Below, one piece after another: positions 48,501 through 57,845 of a DNA stretch of 64,000 nt. The DNA is taken from assembly GCF_000247815.1 (NCBI RefSeq), contig NC_021678.1, forward strand, positions 25,497,036-25,561,035, in the 5' to 3' direction. Source of the stretch: Ficedula albicollis (lineage: Eukaryota > Chordata > Aves > Passeriformes > Muscicapidae). The position numbers and the translations under genes were made by a program. Within the stretch, counting starts at the first letter, position 1; each line of letters begins with the position of its first letter. The notes under the pieces were generated by a model, which searched no databases, was not told the DNA's origin, and was given only the letters and a program-made list of their open reading frames with translations.

Positions 48501-49462
48501 TACTCTATCTGCTGTCTTGTATATATAGGTACGCTGCAGTGGTCCTTCAGGCACAGTGTCCTGCAGCAGGGGTACTCCTTGTCAAGGAAAACTGATTATC
48601 CAGACCAGCTTCAAAATCAACTGTACAAGCTCTTGTGTAGATATCCTTTGAGAGCTATGAAATAGGAAGATAATCTTTCTGGCTCAGGAAGTGCCTGCAC
48701 TGCCACCACTAGAAGGAAAGACTTTCTGCCCAGCAGGATCCTGAGCTCACTGCTCTTACTCACACCTGGGCATGGGCATAGAGGGGAGAAACCAGGTAAG
48801 ATGTCCTTGTTTTTCTGAGTATGGTAATTCTTACATTTTCAAGCACACCAACAATAACTCAGGCAGTATATAGGAGCACAAAATCAATCCCACAGTGAAC
48901 TGGGTTGGAGCAGAGGTTGGATCTACAACACCTTGGCACACCTCTGCTCTCTTCCAACACCCAGCCCCTCTACCAAGCCTGTACAGCACCAGTGCTTTTG
49001 GAAAGGGTGTTTGTGGGTTTAACTCACACAGCTGAGCTCCCTTTAGCCCTGCCCATGAAAGTCAGTTATCACAAGCTCATGTTTTGCTTTTCAAGGATCT
49101 CCCTGCTCCTTGTTGGTTTTCCTTGGCAGGGGCCTTTCAGGAGGCAAACACTGGGCATGCGGCTGCTGGGCTGGCACTGCCAAAAAACGCACCAGTGGGA
49201 GATCCAGACGAGCCCAGCAAGCCTGTGTGGACTGCCTGCACAGGGCTCTCCGTGCTCAAAGCAGTGCCAAGTGCCTCAGCAATGGGCAGTGGGCAGCATG
49301 CCCTCCAAACAGAGGGACACGAGCACAGCAAACCACGTCCAGGCATTCAGCATCAGCCTCTTGTGGGCCACTCGTCCTGGCCAGATGAGTCAAAACAGAT
49401 GGCCAGACCTGTAGATCTGTGTTTTACACATCTTAATTACACACCACGTTTACTGACCCTGT
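48501..49462. other. Mostly unique, GC-richer sequence; no gene accepted
   Basis: The stretch 48905-49410 is GC-richer than its surroundings and holds overlapping open frames in all three plus phases and one minus phase. That pattern reflects few AT-rich stops and not coding. No domain is recognised in the 169- or 199-codon frames. Confidence 0.4.
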
Positions 49463-49740
49463 TGGAACAGTGTTGTTGGATGCTGCTGGCGACCAGGGAA
49501 AAAGCAGCCTTGGGTTTTTTAGCCTGCGCAAGGACAAGAAATTATAACAATGATTATGCACCTGCAGGGTGTGTGAGAAATGCGATGTTTTGCAGAAAGC
49601 ATGTTTCCAAAGAGGTGTTGCCTTCTTGGACCAATGAGTCTTTTCTATTCTGTTTTGCATGTACTACCCTACATAAACTGTAGTGTTTCTTTAAATAAAG
49701 CTCTCTTTTGCTTCTCCGTTACATGAGGAACTATGTTGCA
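49463..49740 (+). mobile_element. Possible solo LTR of an endogenous retrovirus (weak)
   Basis: In order on the plus strand the segment has a TG start region ('tgttggaacag' or 'tgttggatgctg'), several CpGs unlike the surroundings, a CCAAT box in 'ggaccaatgagtc' at about 49629-49641, a TATA-like 'ctacataaactg' at about 49669-49680 and a polyadenylation hexamer AATAAA at about 49694, followed by a T- and C-rich U5-like tail to 'gttaca' or 'ttgca'. Spacing of CCAAT, TATA and AATAAA fits a retroviral promoter and terminator. No target-site duplication could be established and no internal retroviral genes are present. Confidence 0.35.
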
Positions 49741-50204
49741 TTATCCTTTTTGCCACTCTCCTATAGCCCAAAATGCAGCAGAACAGCTCTCTCTTTTAGG
49801 ACCTTTTCTGTGTTAAAAAGTGAGGTTTTAAAAGAGCTGTCAGACGTGTGACAGGGAAACAACTGCCTTATGGAATGAAGCAGCTAATTTCTCTGTCTTT
49901 GGTAGATTAGCTTATATAGGAGAGGACTGGACTACAATTAATCAGGTTAAATTCAGAACAGATACATGCCAGAGAAAACCTGAAAAGCAGTCTTGGTGCA
50001 GTGCAGGGAGGAGGAGCCAGCTGTGCAGCTCAGGCTCTGGGGTTTTTGCTGGCCACGGGGTGAATGGGAATCAGTAACACATTGCTGTCAGAAAGGCAGG
50101 ACACTCTCTGGAAAAGGCTTGTGGCCACCACCAATTTGAAGGTCAGGGAAGATGGCCTCTCTGTACTTAATAGCCTTTATTAGACCTTTTTTTCCCCTGT
50201 TGCT
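49741..50204. other. Unique non-coding sequence, no gene seen
   Basis: Nothing recognised in this 464-bp stretch. Confidence 0.5.
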
Positions 50205-50640
50205 GATTTTGCAAGACCTGAGATGTAATTATTTCAAAGCCCTAATGAGGCCATTTGGTAAGGTACAATTTTATACATCCTACACAAACAGACATTTAGA
50301 CAAAATGGAGAAAGTCCAAAGGAAAGCAGTGTGGGTAATAAGTGGTTGAGGAAACATGACCTAGAGAGAAAGGCAATTGAATTGAGGCCTATTTAAACTG
50401 AGAAAGCAAGAGAGGCCTGTAATGATAGCTCTCTGCACTGTCAAATGCTCTTAATGGCACTGGCAGAGCTTGGCTGTTTTTGAAGGTGATAGGACATGAG
50501 GTAATCAACTCAATTTGTTAGTAGGACATGACAATTTAGGATTGAAAAGTGAGCAATTTTACATCCAAACTTGGAGGAGGATTTTAAGACATTAAGTTAG
50601 ACCAAATGAAAACATGACATGCTCTAAGAATTGTGGTTAA
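50205..50640 (+). mobile_element. Degraded CR1-like LINE fragment (weak)
   Basis: The order of words resembles the region upstream of the CR1 3' end: 'acaaaatggagaaagtccaa' (family: a 'ttggagagggtccag' stretch), then 'agaaaggcaattgaattgag', then 'ttaaactgagaaagcaagag', and later 'ggacatgaggtaatcaactc' and 'gaggattttaagac'. Identity is low, so this would be an old copy. The match is from recollection of the family and not an alignment. Confidence 0.4.
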
Positions 50641-51355
50641 CAAGCACTGTCCAGCTCTGATACTACCCCAAGGACAGCAAAGATATTTTTATGACACTAC
50701 CATGACAAAAGTCATGCTGTCTGTGTAGGACAACAGAAATCAGGACAACCTTTTACAGGAAATTCCAGGAAGTACCTATTTCTGGTATTTTTAACTTCCC
50801 CCACTTTTTATAAAATCATTCTTGTCAGAGAGCTGTAGCAGCTCTCCATGCCAAGGGGGAATATTTGAATGAAATGTTTTCAAAGTTGAGCAAAGGAGAC
50901 ACTTTAGTTCTGGCATTTTAGGCCTGAACTTGCCTGTGGTTGCTTTCTTGCTTGCTCCAGGGGTTGACGAAGCCACTTTTACAGAAAAGCATGTTTCTCA
51001 ATTATCAGTGTGCTGGATTTCCAGGATCTTCATGTCTGTCTAGTTCCAGAGCAGGCCATTTCACTGACCAGTTTCTGCTCAATGTTCCTATTTTAGTGTT
51101 TTTTTTTTGTTTTTTAAAAAAAAAATTCTTCAATGTATTTGGCCTTGGACAGCTGCAACTTCTTTTGCTGGACATTAGATCATTAAATTAGAGATTGGGC
51201 AGGTGCTCCTGTGCCAATATTGGGTCTATATTCAAAGTGGCAGATCTTGAAAAGCAACCAACAGACACAGAAAGAAACACGTGGAGAGAAAAACATGGAC
51301 ACACACAGACCCCTTCCACACACCCTGAGATCATCAAGCAGAGGAGATATTCTCC
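50641..51355. other. Unique non-coding sequence, no gene seen
   Basis: Contains a T-run followed by an A-run near 51101-51125, which could form a small hairpin. No exon recognised. Confidence 0.5.
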
Positions 51356-52591
51356 TCAATACATTAGCCACAATGCATCCTGGTTCAGATAAATGAAAAA
51401 ATTAATAATAAAAATGTGTTTCTCGTTTGAATAAAAAAAAAATAAATAAAAGAGCCCCAGATCTAATAAGCCTCCATGCATTTATAATCTCATTTGGAAG
51501 TTACAAGGCAGGCAAGCTGGAGATGTGCTAAATACAAGAACAAATAACCAGGAATGAAATGTTAAGAATTTGAAGCCAAACCCATTTGCTAAAAAGCATA
51601 AATAGAACATCATTTTGATTGGTTACATGCCAAATTAAATGTAAAAAAGAGACTAACAAAATAAAATCAGAGCAGAAAAGGTTATTGGGAATTAAGCTAA
51701 GAGAAACTATATGTGAATATTTTCTTACTTTCACGATTAACACAGGCCATAAGGGGCAAGTTTGAAGGGCAGGTGATAGGTTTGCAAATCAAACCAGCAG
51801 GATGCTGTGGTCAACACCTAATGAAGGGAAAGAAATGACACAAAAAGTTTCTTTTTCAGGCCATGTTTGTAAGAGAACTGAGCTGTCTGTCCAAGTGATA
51901 TTGGGGAGGATTGAATCTTCTCAATACATTAGCCACAATGCATCCTGGTTCAGATAAATGAAAAAATTAATAATAAAAATGTGTTTCTCGTTTGAATAAT
52001 AAAAAAAAAAAATAAAGTAAAAGAGCCCCAGATCTAATAAGGCTCCCAGCCCCAGATCTAATAAGCCTCCATGCATTTATAATCTCATTTGGAAGTTACA
52101 AGGCAGGCAAGCTGGAGATGTGCTAAATACAAGAACAAATAACCAGGAATGAAATGTTAAGAATTTGAAGCCAAACCCATTTGCTAAAAAGCATAAATAG
52201 AACATCATTTTGATTGGTTACATGCCAAATTAAATGTAAAAAAGAGACTAACAAAATAAAATCAGAGCAGAAAAGGCTATTGGGAATTAAGCTAAGAGAA
52301 ACTATATGTGAATATTTTCTTACTTTCATGATTAACACAGGCCATGAGGGGCAAGTTTGAAGGGCAGGTGATAGGTCAGAAACTATATGTGAATATTTTC
52401 TTACTTTCACGATTAACACAGGCCATAAGGGGCAAGTTTGAAGGGCAGGTGATAGGTTTGCAAATCAAACCAGCAGGATGCTGTGGTCAACACCTAATGA
52501 AGGGAAAGAAATGACACAAAAAGTTTCTTTTTCAGGCCATGTTTGTAAGAGAACTGAGCTGTCTGTCCAAGTGATATTGGGGAGGATTGAA
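51356..52591. repeat. Complex about 565-bp tandem duplication with a third partial copy
   Basis: Unit A (51356-51915) begins 'tcaatacattagccacaatg' and ends 'gatattggggaggattgaa'. Unit B (51921-52377) repeats it from the same first base but breaks off at 'gcaggtgatagg'. Unit C (52378-52591) restarts at 'agaaactatatgtgaatatt' and continues to the same 'ggggaggattgaa' end as A. B carries an extra about 30-bp internal duplication at about 52022-52069 ('agccccagatctaataag' twice). B reads 'tttcatgatt' and 'ccatgagg' where A and C both read 'tttcacgatt' and 'ccataagg'. The minus-strand frames at 51528-51743 and 52123-52419 are copies of one another within this repeat. Confidence 0.97.
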
Positions 52592-52799
52592 GTGGTGGAG
52601 CAGGGAATTAGATGCAGAGAGAAAACCTCCATTTGCTTTTCTGGAGCACTGTGAGAATAGTGCCTAAATAGTGCCACTGTGAGAATAGCCCTAAAACTCA
52701 CCTTGCTGCGTGTCTGGGTGCCTCTGAGGGCTGTTCTGGACACATCTGGAGAACACTCTTGAAGCAGCTGGGGCCCCTTTCCACCACTGAGGTGACAGA
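52592..52799. other. Short unique sequence with a 28-bp internal echo
   Basis: The phrase 'cactgtgagaatag' occurs at about 52647 and again at about 52675 as a minor local duplication. Otherwise nothing was seen. Confidence 0.6.
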
Positions 52800-52910
52800 T
52801 TTTGGAGCAGATGGCCACTGACCCTGCAGGGGTCATCCCTGCAGGGATGCTCTGGGCAGGCGTTTTGGAGCAGATGGCCACTGACCCTGCAGGGATGCTC
52901 TGGGCAGGCA
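52800..52910. repeat. 63-bp tandem duplication, second copy shortened
   Basis: Copy 1 is 52800-52862 and copy 2 is 52863-52910, both starting 'ttttggagcagatggccact'. Copy 2 lacks an internal about 15-bp part that itself repeats 'ccctgcagg', which suggests slippage between these short words. The minus frames 52465-52968 and 52691-52921 show the same peptides twice because of this repeat. Confidence 0.93.
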
Positions 52911-55350
52911 GCAGTGGGCAATTGTTGGCCAACAAGGAGACTGACCTGCTCCTGGACAGTGCTGGCACTTCATGGAGTGGATGATGCCATCAGCTTTCAC
53001 ACCCCTTCCCTCTCCCTGGTGGTGAAGCAGTGTAGATGAGACAGAAAGGAATGTTCCTGTGCTGCCTGGGAGCACCCTCACCCTTTCTGTCACAGCTGGA
53101 GCCTCCTTGGGCTGCCCTCCCTTTGGAACAATTGCTTTCAGAAATGGGTGAAGCTGTGAGAAAGGGAGAAGATGGCAGAGAGTGTTTCTGGCACAGAAGA
53201 GAGAGACCTAAGACACATTTCTGCAGACAGGGAGCTCCTCTAGAAGAGAGTTAAGGGGTCTAAGTGCTCTCTAAATCTTTGTCTCATCAATATGCAGCAA
53301 AGGAGCAGAGGCCAACTCTGCTGTCTCATGTCAAGGAGAAGGAAAAGCTTTCCCTGTACTTTCTGGAGTCCACTTGTCCCTTTTGGCTTTAATACCTCAT
53401 AATTTAAAGAATTCATTTTTCAGCCCACACTCCTACTGGTCATGGAGGAAACTCCTGAGAAAATCACATCAGAGGCCCCTCTTTTCCTGTCCTGCTGCAT
53501 GAATTGTTAGCCCAAGATCTGTGCATGAGGTGCTTACAGAGTAAGAATATTCACACGAGGTGCTATCCAGAAACAAGTGGTTGATCCTGAGTAAGTTATT
53601 CCAGCACAACTTGATTTTGAGACAAGCTCTTCAGGACAGAAAACCTGTCATCAAGGAGGCTTAAATACAGATGGCTGAGAACTTTTCCCCAACCATTTTC
53701 TTGATTAAACAGGCATTTCCATTTTAAATTGGATGGAAATCCAGAATATTAATAATTTAGTTTTCTGACATAAACTCAGCCTTTTTTCATCAAAACTGTT
53801 TTGCTTTCTGCTGATTTTGGCTCCTTCTTTTCAGTAGAATCAAGGGATCTGTGCTGCCTTCACCTCTGTGACAGGCTGTTATCACCTGGGAGGATGCACA
53901 CACCAGGCAGTGTGAGCCAGGATCCACGGCCAGCTCAGCTGACAGCAGGGCTGTGGCCAAGCTGAAAGAGAAAACGCAGACCTGTAAACACAGAGACAGA
54001 AAGGTTTGGGTTTTATCCTCTGTGCCTTAGCAGGGAGGCTTGCTTACTGTTGAACTCTCTTAATTTTGCCAGGTAGCTGAAGTGGTTCAGCTTAAGAGCA
54101 TGGTTTGACTGATGTGGCTCTTGTGTGCAGCTTGGATTAACTGGGAGGGAGGCAAGGTACAGCCAGGGGAGTAGCTACAGGACTCTTAGATGCTCACAGA
54201 GCAGTGCAGTAATGATGTCTTGGAAATCTCTGTTTAAGAAGTCTAAGATTTCTCAGGAAGAGCAAGCAAAAATAAACCCCCAAGACTTACTTTAGACACA
54301 TGAGGAAACATGTTCTACAGGTCTGCCCATGCCATTTTGAATTAGCAATTTGTTCTCAAACAAGGTGTGATGGGAAGTAAACCTTAATGAAAGCAAACAA
54401 CCCCTTGTGTTTCACAGCCTGTCACTTGTCTTGGGCACCACCCCAGAGAAAGGCACTGAGAAATTTCTCACAGAAACAAATTTAGTCTCCAATGCAACTG
54501 AATACTGACAGAAATACACCCACTGCTACCACTTCTCTCCTTTACAGATATAATATCTTTTCCATTTTCCTTTCAGGATTAACAAGACAAAAATAAAATA
54601 TTTTTGTTCCACACACCTTCCATCTATCTGTTGTAAGTCTACACACATGGAAGTGAACTTTAAATTAGGAGGGGAGAAAGTAACAAAGTAAGAGATGTTT
54701 GTTTTTGGTGAGCAAGAGAAGACCTTAGACCTGGCCTTAAATTTACTGACAAGTTTATAGAGACTGGACCTGTCAAAGCTCTGAATCTCTGAGTAACTCA
54801 GTGATTTTCATAAAACCTTACCTGCAGGATCCATGTGATTTATATCTGATTCCCTCTTCTACAAAGTATAGAATCAATAATACTATGAGGTCATTATATC
54901 TTACAGACACAAAACCAGAAGACCCAAGAAATACACCATAATTAATTTCAAATAAAGAAATTATATATATTTGTTTTTGTGATGGGATGTTTCCTGGGTA
55001 GATGGGAATTGTTTGATAGGCTGGTTTACAATAGACTGAAATTATTAGACCTTTGAGGCTCTTTGATTATTTAACTCACTAACCTGTGTTGAATTGCAGT
55101 GGCTTTAGAAGAGGTTAATCAGATGATCGAATGAGTCATAGGCAGTTTCATAGTGTCTGCTAATAAAAGGGTCTCATTCAGCTTTGGGATTCCAGGTTTG
55201 CTTCGTGTAGTGGAGTGGTAGGTTCTCTGTTGTGCAGGGGCAAAGGTTAGCTGTCTGTCATGTATGGAACAAAACAGAGAGCACTTACTTTATTGACGTG
55301 AAATTATTGGTTACTAATTTTTCTTCCCCTTGTATTTATCTTATTTTTAG
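52911..55350. other. Unique non-coding sequence upstream of the WASHC4-like exon
   Basis: I looked here for the WASHC4 exon that should precede the one at 55351 and did not see it. No other exon or element was recognised. Confidence 0.5.
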
Positions 55351-55476
55351 GGTTTTCTTTATGCATACAGTCTTAGCACCACCATTAAAACTACAATGAA
55401 TCTTTACATGACAATGCAAAAACCTATGACCAAAACCTCGGTAAAAGCCTTGTGCAGACTTGTGGAACTTCTGAAG
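55351..55476 (+). CDS. WASHC4: WASHC4 (SWIP)-like single internal exon
   Basis: The 126-bp segment is open for exactly 42 codons ([13 protein letters not shown]... to ...[10 protein letters not shown]). It is preceded by a good acceptor, 'tatcttatttttag', and followed by a good donor, 'aag|gtaggt', so it is a phase 0/0 cassette-type exon. The peptide matches what I remember of the vertebrate WASHC4 protein (KIAA1033, also called SWIP), including a [13 protein letters not shown] core, with only a few changes. WASHC4 is a structural subunit of the WASH complex, which promotes Arp2/3-dependent actin branching on endosomes. I did not see the exons that flank this one in the known gene, either in several kb upstream or in the 8.5 kb downstream. 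It may be an orphan exon from a segmental duplication, or part of an unusual gene with very long introns. Identification is from memory. Confidence 0.65.
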
Positions 55477-55796
55477 GTAGGTCACTGGATGAAAATTATT
55501 TTATTTCGTGTAGGAATTACAGAGAACATTGACCAAACATCCCCCATTTAAAAAAAAAAAAAAAAAACAAACAAAACTCAAACACCTAAAAGTTGGGAGC
55601 ACCTGGCTTGCAGGAGCTAAAGTTTTTATGCTACATTTGTAAAATGGGTGCTTTGTACCCAAAGAAAGACAATCCCTCAGGTTGAGCTTCCCCGGAGCTG
55701 TGTGCTCAGCAGAGGCCCCAGCAGCATTTGAGCAATTTAGCACCTTCCAGGAAACCAGACAAACTAACACAGCCTGTTTATTTCCTCTTTTTTCAG
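55477..55796. other. Intron-like sequence with an A-run
   Basis: Contains a run of about 17 A at 55550-55566. The minus-strand frame 55501-56010 that covers this and the next segment has no recognisable motif and includes a poly-Phe stretch coded by the A-run. Confidence 0.45.
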
Positions 55797-55915
55797 TACT
55801 CCCACGCTGGTGCCTCTGCAAAGGAAAATATTGATGGATCTGAAATATGTACAACATAGGCTCAGAGTCCATGGCAGTCACCCCCAGCAAGCTGTTTCTG
55901 AGGCTGTGTTCTTGG
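55797..55915 (+). CDS. Candidate exon, unknown product (weak)
   Basis: A strong acceptor, 'tatttcctcttttttcag', is followed by 119 bp that can be read as one base, 39 codons and one base, ending at a consensus donor 'g|gtgagacc'. The peptide (TPTLVPLQRKILMDLKYVQH... to ...QQAVSEAVFL) has a helical, basic look, but I do not recognise it. Its entry phase does not fit the exit phase of the WASHC4-like exon just upstream (55476 ends on a codon boundary), so the two could not be neighbours in one message in this frame. Chance exons of this quality are not rare. Confidence 0.2.
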
Positions 55916-56782
55916 GTGAGACCATGAATTATTCTCTGTCTTTCTCTTACTCCTTTTTTTTTTTTTTTGTGTATCTGAATATGCCCTCTGAATATGCCAA
56001 ATAACTGCAACCATCTATGCCATGGAGGAAATAGGAAAGTTCACTCTACAGTAAGATGTTTACAGAAGACTTCAACAGTCACTAAAGAAACTTAAAACAA
56101 AAACAAAACAAAAAACCCAGAAAAACCCCAGAAAACAAACAAAACAACAAAAAAACCCCAACAAATTAAAATAGGGTCAGCCTACCAAATCTTCAAAATT
56201 TCACTAAAATTTCTGATGATCCATTTCACTTCTAGAGGGTCTGAGCCTTAATTTCAAAGAAATCCCTTCCATTGGGTTACTAATCCCAACAGAGGACAAA
56301 AAAACTCACTTGGGAGAGTTTAAAGTAAGAAAAACAAGGAGCCAGGAAACCTCTCATGGAGCCTAAACAGAGTGTATCTTATCCAACCCTTTTGTGCCAA
56401 AGTTTTCTGGTAGCAAACAGAATATCCCCTTTGGAGGACTTGCCTGGCACTGGGCATCATCCAGCAGAGGCCACAGCACAGTCATGCTCAACTTCCCAGC
56501 AGGAAAATGGATTGTGGCAGCTCTAAGAGTGCAATATTGAATGAAACAACCATTAAAATGGGTTTTTTTAACTCATGCAGAGAGATTATTTATTTTAGTT
56601 ATGACTGGAGGGAGGCAAGTGTTAAAATTTCTCAGTGTTAACCTGCATTCTCTGTATATCTTGTATATAGACAGCAATCTTTTTCTTTTCAAAAATTAAC
56701 CCTTTTTCACCTTTATGCAAAATTCACAGCAACCAAAATCATTCCAGAAACAGCCTATCCCTGTAATTTTCTTTTCTTTCAG
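55916..56782. other. Intron-like sequence with simple tracts
   Basis: Holds a T-run at about 55953-55968 and an A-rich, C-interrupted tract at 56091-56162 ('aaaacaaaacaaaaaaccc' type). No exon recognised. Confidence 0.55.
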
Positions 56783-56908
56783 AAAGTACCTTCCTTTGTG
56801 AAAATACCTGGTAAAAATAATGCTTCACCTTCAAGGTGTGTTAAACCACAGCTGGAAGCCAAAGATCAGACATATCCACCTGAAAATCCCTTTGAAACCC
56901 AAGCAGAG
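56783..56908 (+). CDS. Candidate exon, unknown product (weak)
   Basis: A strong acceptor, 'attttcttttctttcag', opens a 126-bp segment that is 42 codons in phase 0/0, the same length and phase as the WASHC4-like exon at 55351. It ends at 'gcagag|gtactg', an acceptable donor. The peptide (KVPSFVKIPGKNNASPS... to ...YPPENPFETQAE) is hydrophilic and Pro/Asn-rich like a disordered linker. In phase it could splice directly to 55476. It is not part of WASHC4 as I remember it, so a joint message would be a novel chimera. The frame stays open through the donor to a stop near 56995, which weakens the case. Confidence 0.22.
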
Positions 56909-57700
56909 GTACTGAAACATCCAGAAGGGATAGTGATCCATGTGGCTGCATTTTCTTTTACTATTGTATTGTGTTCACCTGTTAGGCTTCTCTGATCCAT
57001 CTCAACTCTAAGACCCCAATTAATCTAGACCCTGAATTGACTTCCTGACACACCTCCCAAGGCAATCATGTGGCTCTGCAAGACCCACATGATTGCTTTG
57101 ATTTGCAATATTTTCTTTGTTATTAGCAGCAAATTCATACATTTATACTGAGAGACCAATGATTTTCCACAAATGAAGGCAAGTCCAGCAAAAAAAATTG
57201 ATCAGGGGTTTTGTTTATACCTGTAAAACAACGTGCAGAATAATCCTTTCCCCCCAAAACCCACAAAAACCTCACTACAAAGTAGCTCTGGGGTTTGTCT
57301 GTGATTTAGCCCTGCCCTGTTTTCACAGTCAGTTCCCGTGCTTCCCTCTTGTCCCGCTCCAGACAGGATGATTTTCACAAACCATCGTTCAGTGTAACAA
57401 CCACTCTTCAAGAGAACAAGCCACAGTGTTGTGGGGAGCACAGAGTCTAGCAGGCCACTCTGGGAACAGGCTGAATGGGGAGGAGCAAGGGAATAATGAG
57501 TAAAAATTTATATGAGTACAGAATTAGGAACAGGAGGGGAGAGAGAGCAAAGGATCAGAAAGTGTACAAATGTCAGAAGTGGCAAAAGGGCATTAATGAA
57601 ACTTCAGGAGGTTTGCAGGATTGATATATTTGAGGTAGGAACAAAGAGCTATGAAGGAAAACCTTGTCTTCTCATCCTGTCCTTTGTCTTCTGCTGCAAG
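56909..57700. other. Unique non-coding sequence, no gene seen
   Basis: No recognised exon or element. Minus frame 57202-57441 is unsupported. Confidence 0.5.
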
Positions 57701-57845
57701 AAATAAAACTGACATGAAGGAATTTCATCTTTTGGTTTCTCCTGCCCTGTCCCCTAAGGCTATGCCCCCACGTGAAGTGTCTCCAGCTATTCGTCTAATT
57801 TTCAGCCCAAGGTTTAGTCCCCTAAGACAGATCAATCTCATGTAG
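57701..57845 (+). CDS. Candidate last-exon-like segment, unknown product (weak)
   Basis: After 'tttgtcttctgctgcaag' the sequence is open to a TAG at 57843-57845. The C-terminal part carries three Ser-Pro motifs (SPALSPK, VSPAIRL, FSPRFSPLRQ), a pattern seen in disordered, proline-directed-kinase substrate tails. It is unrecognised. The entry phase needs two bases from an upstream exon, which neither candidate at 55797 nor at 56783 supplies. No polyadenylation signal was seen close downstream. Confidence 0.15.

Noticed and set aside
48905..49683. 169- and 199-codon plus-strand frames as a gene
   Set aside because: Several overlapping frames on both strands are open at once in a GC-richer patch, with no motif, no consistent splice sites, and overlap with the LTR-like block.
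52465..52968. 167-codon minus-strand frame with repeated peptide blocks
   Set aside because: The repeated peptides come from the 63-bp tandem duplication and part of the frame lies in the 565-bp duplication; no recognised domain.
55501..56010. 169-codon minus-strand frame
   Set aside because: It contains poly-Phe and poly-Lys stretches from A- and T-runs and runs antisense to a better-bounded plus-strand exon candidate; no homology recognised.
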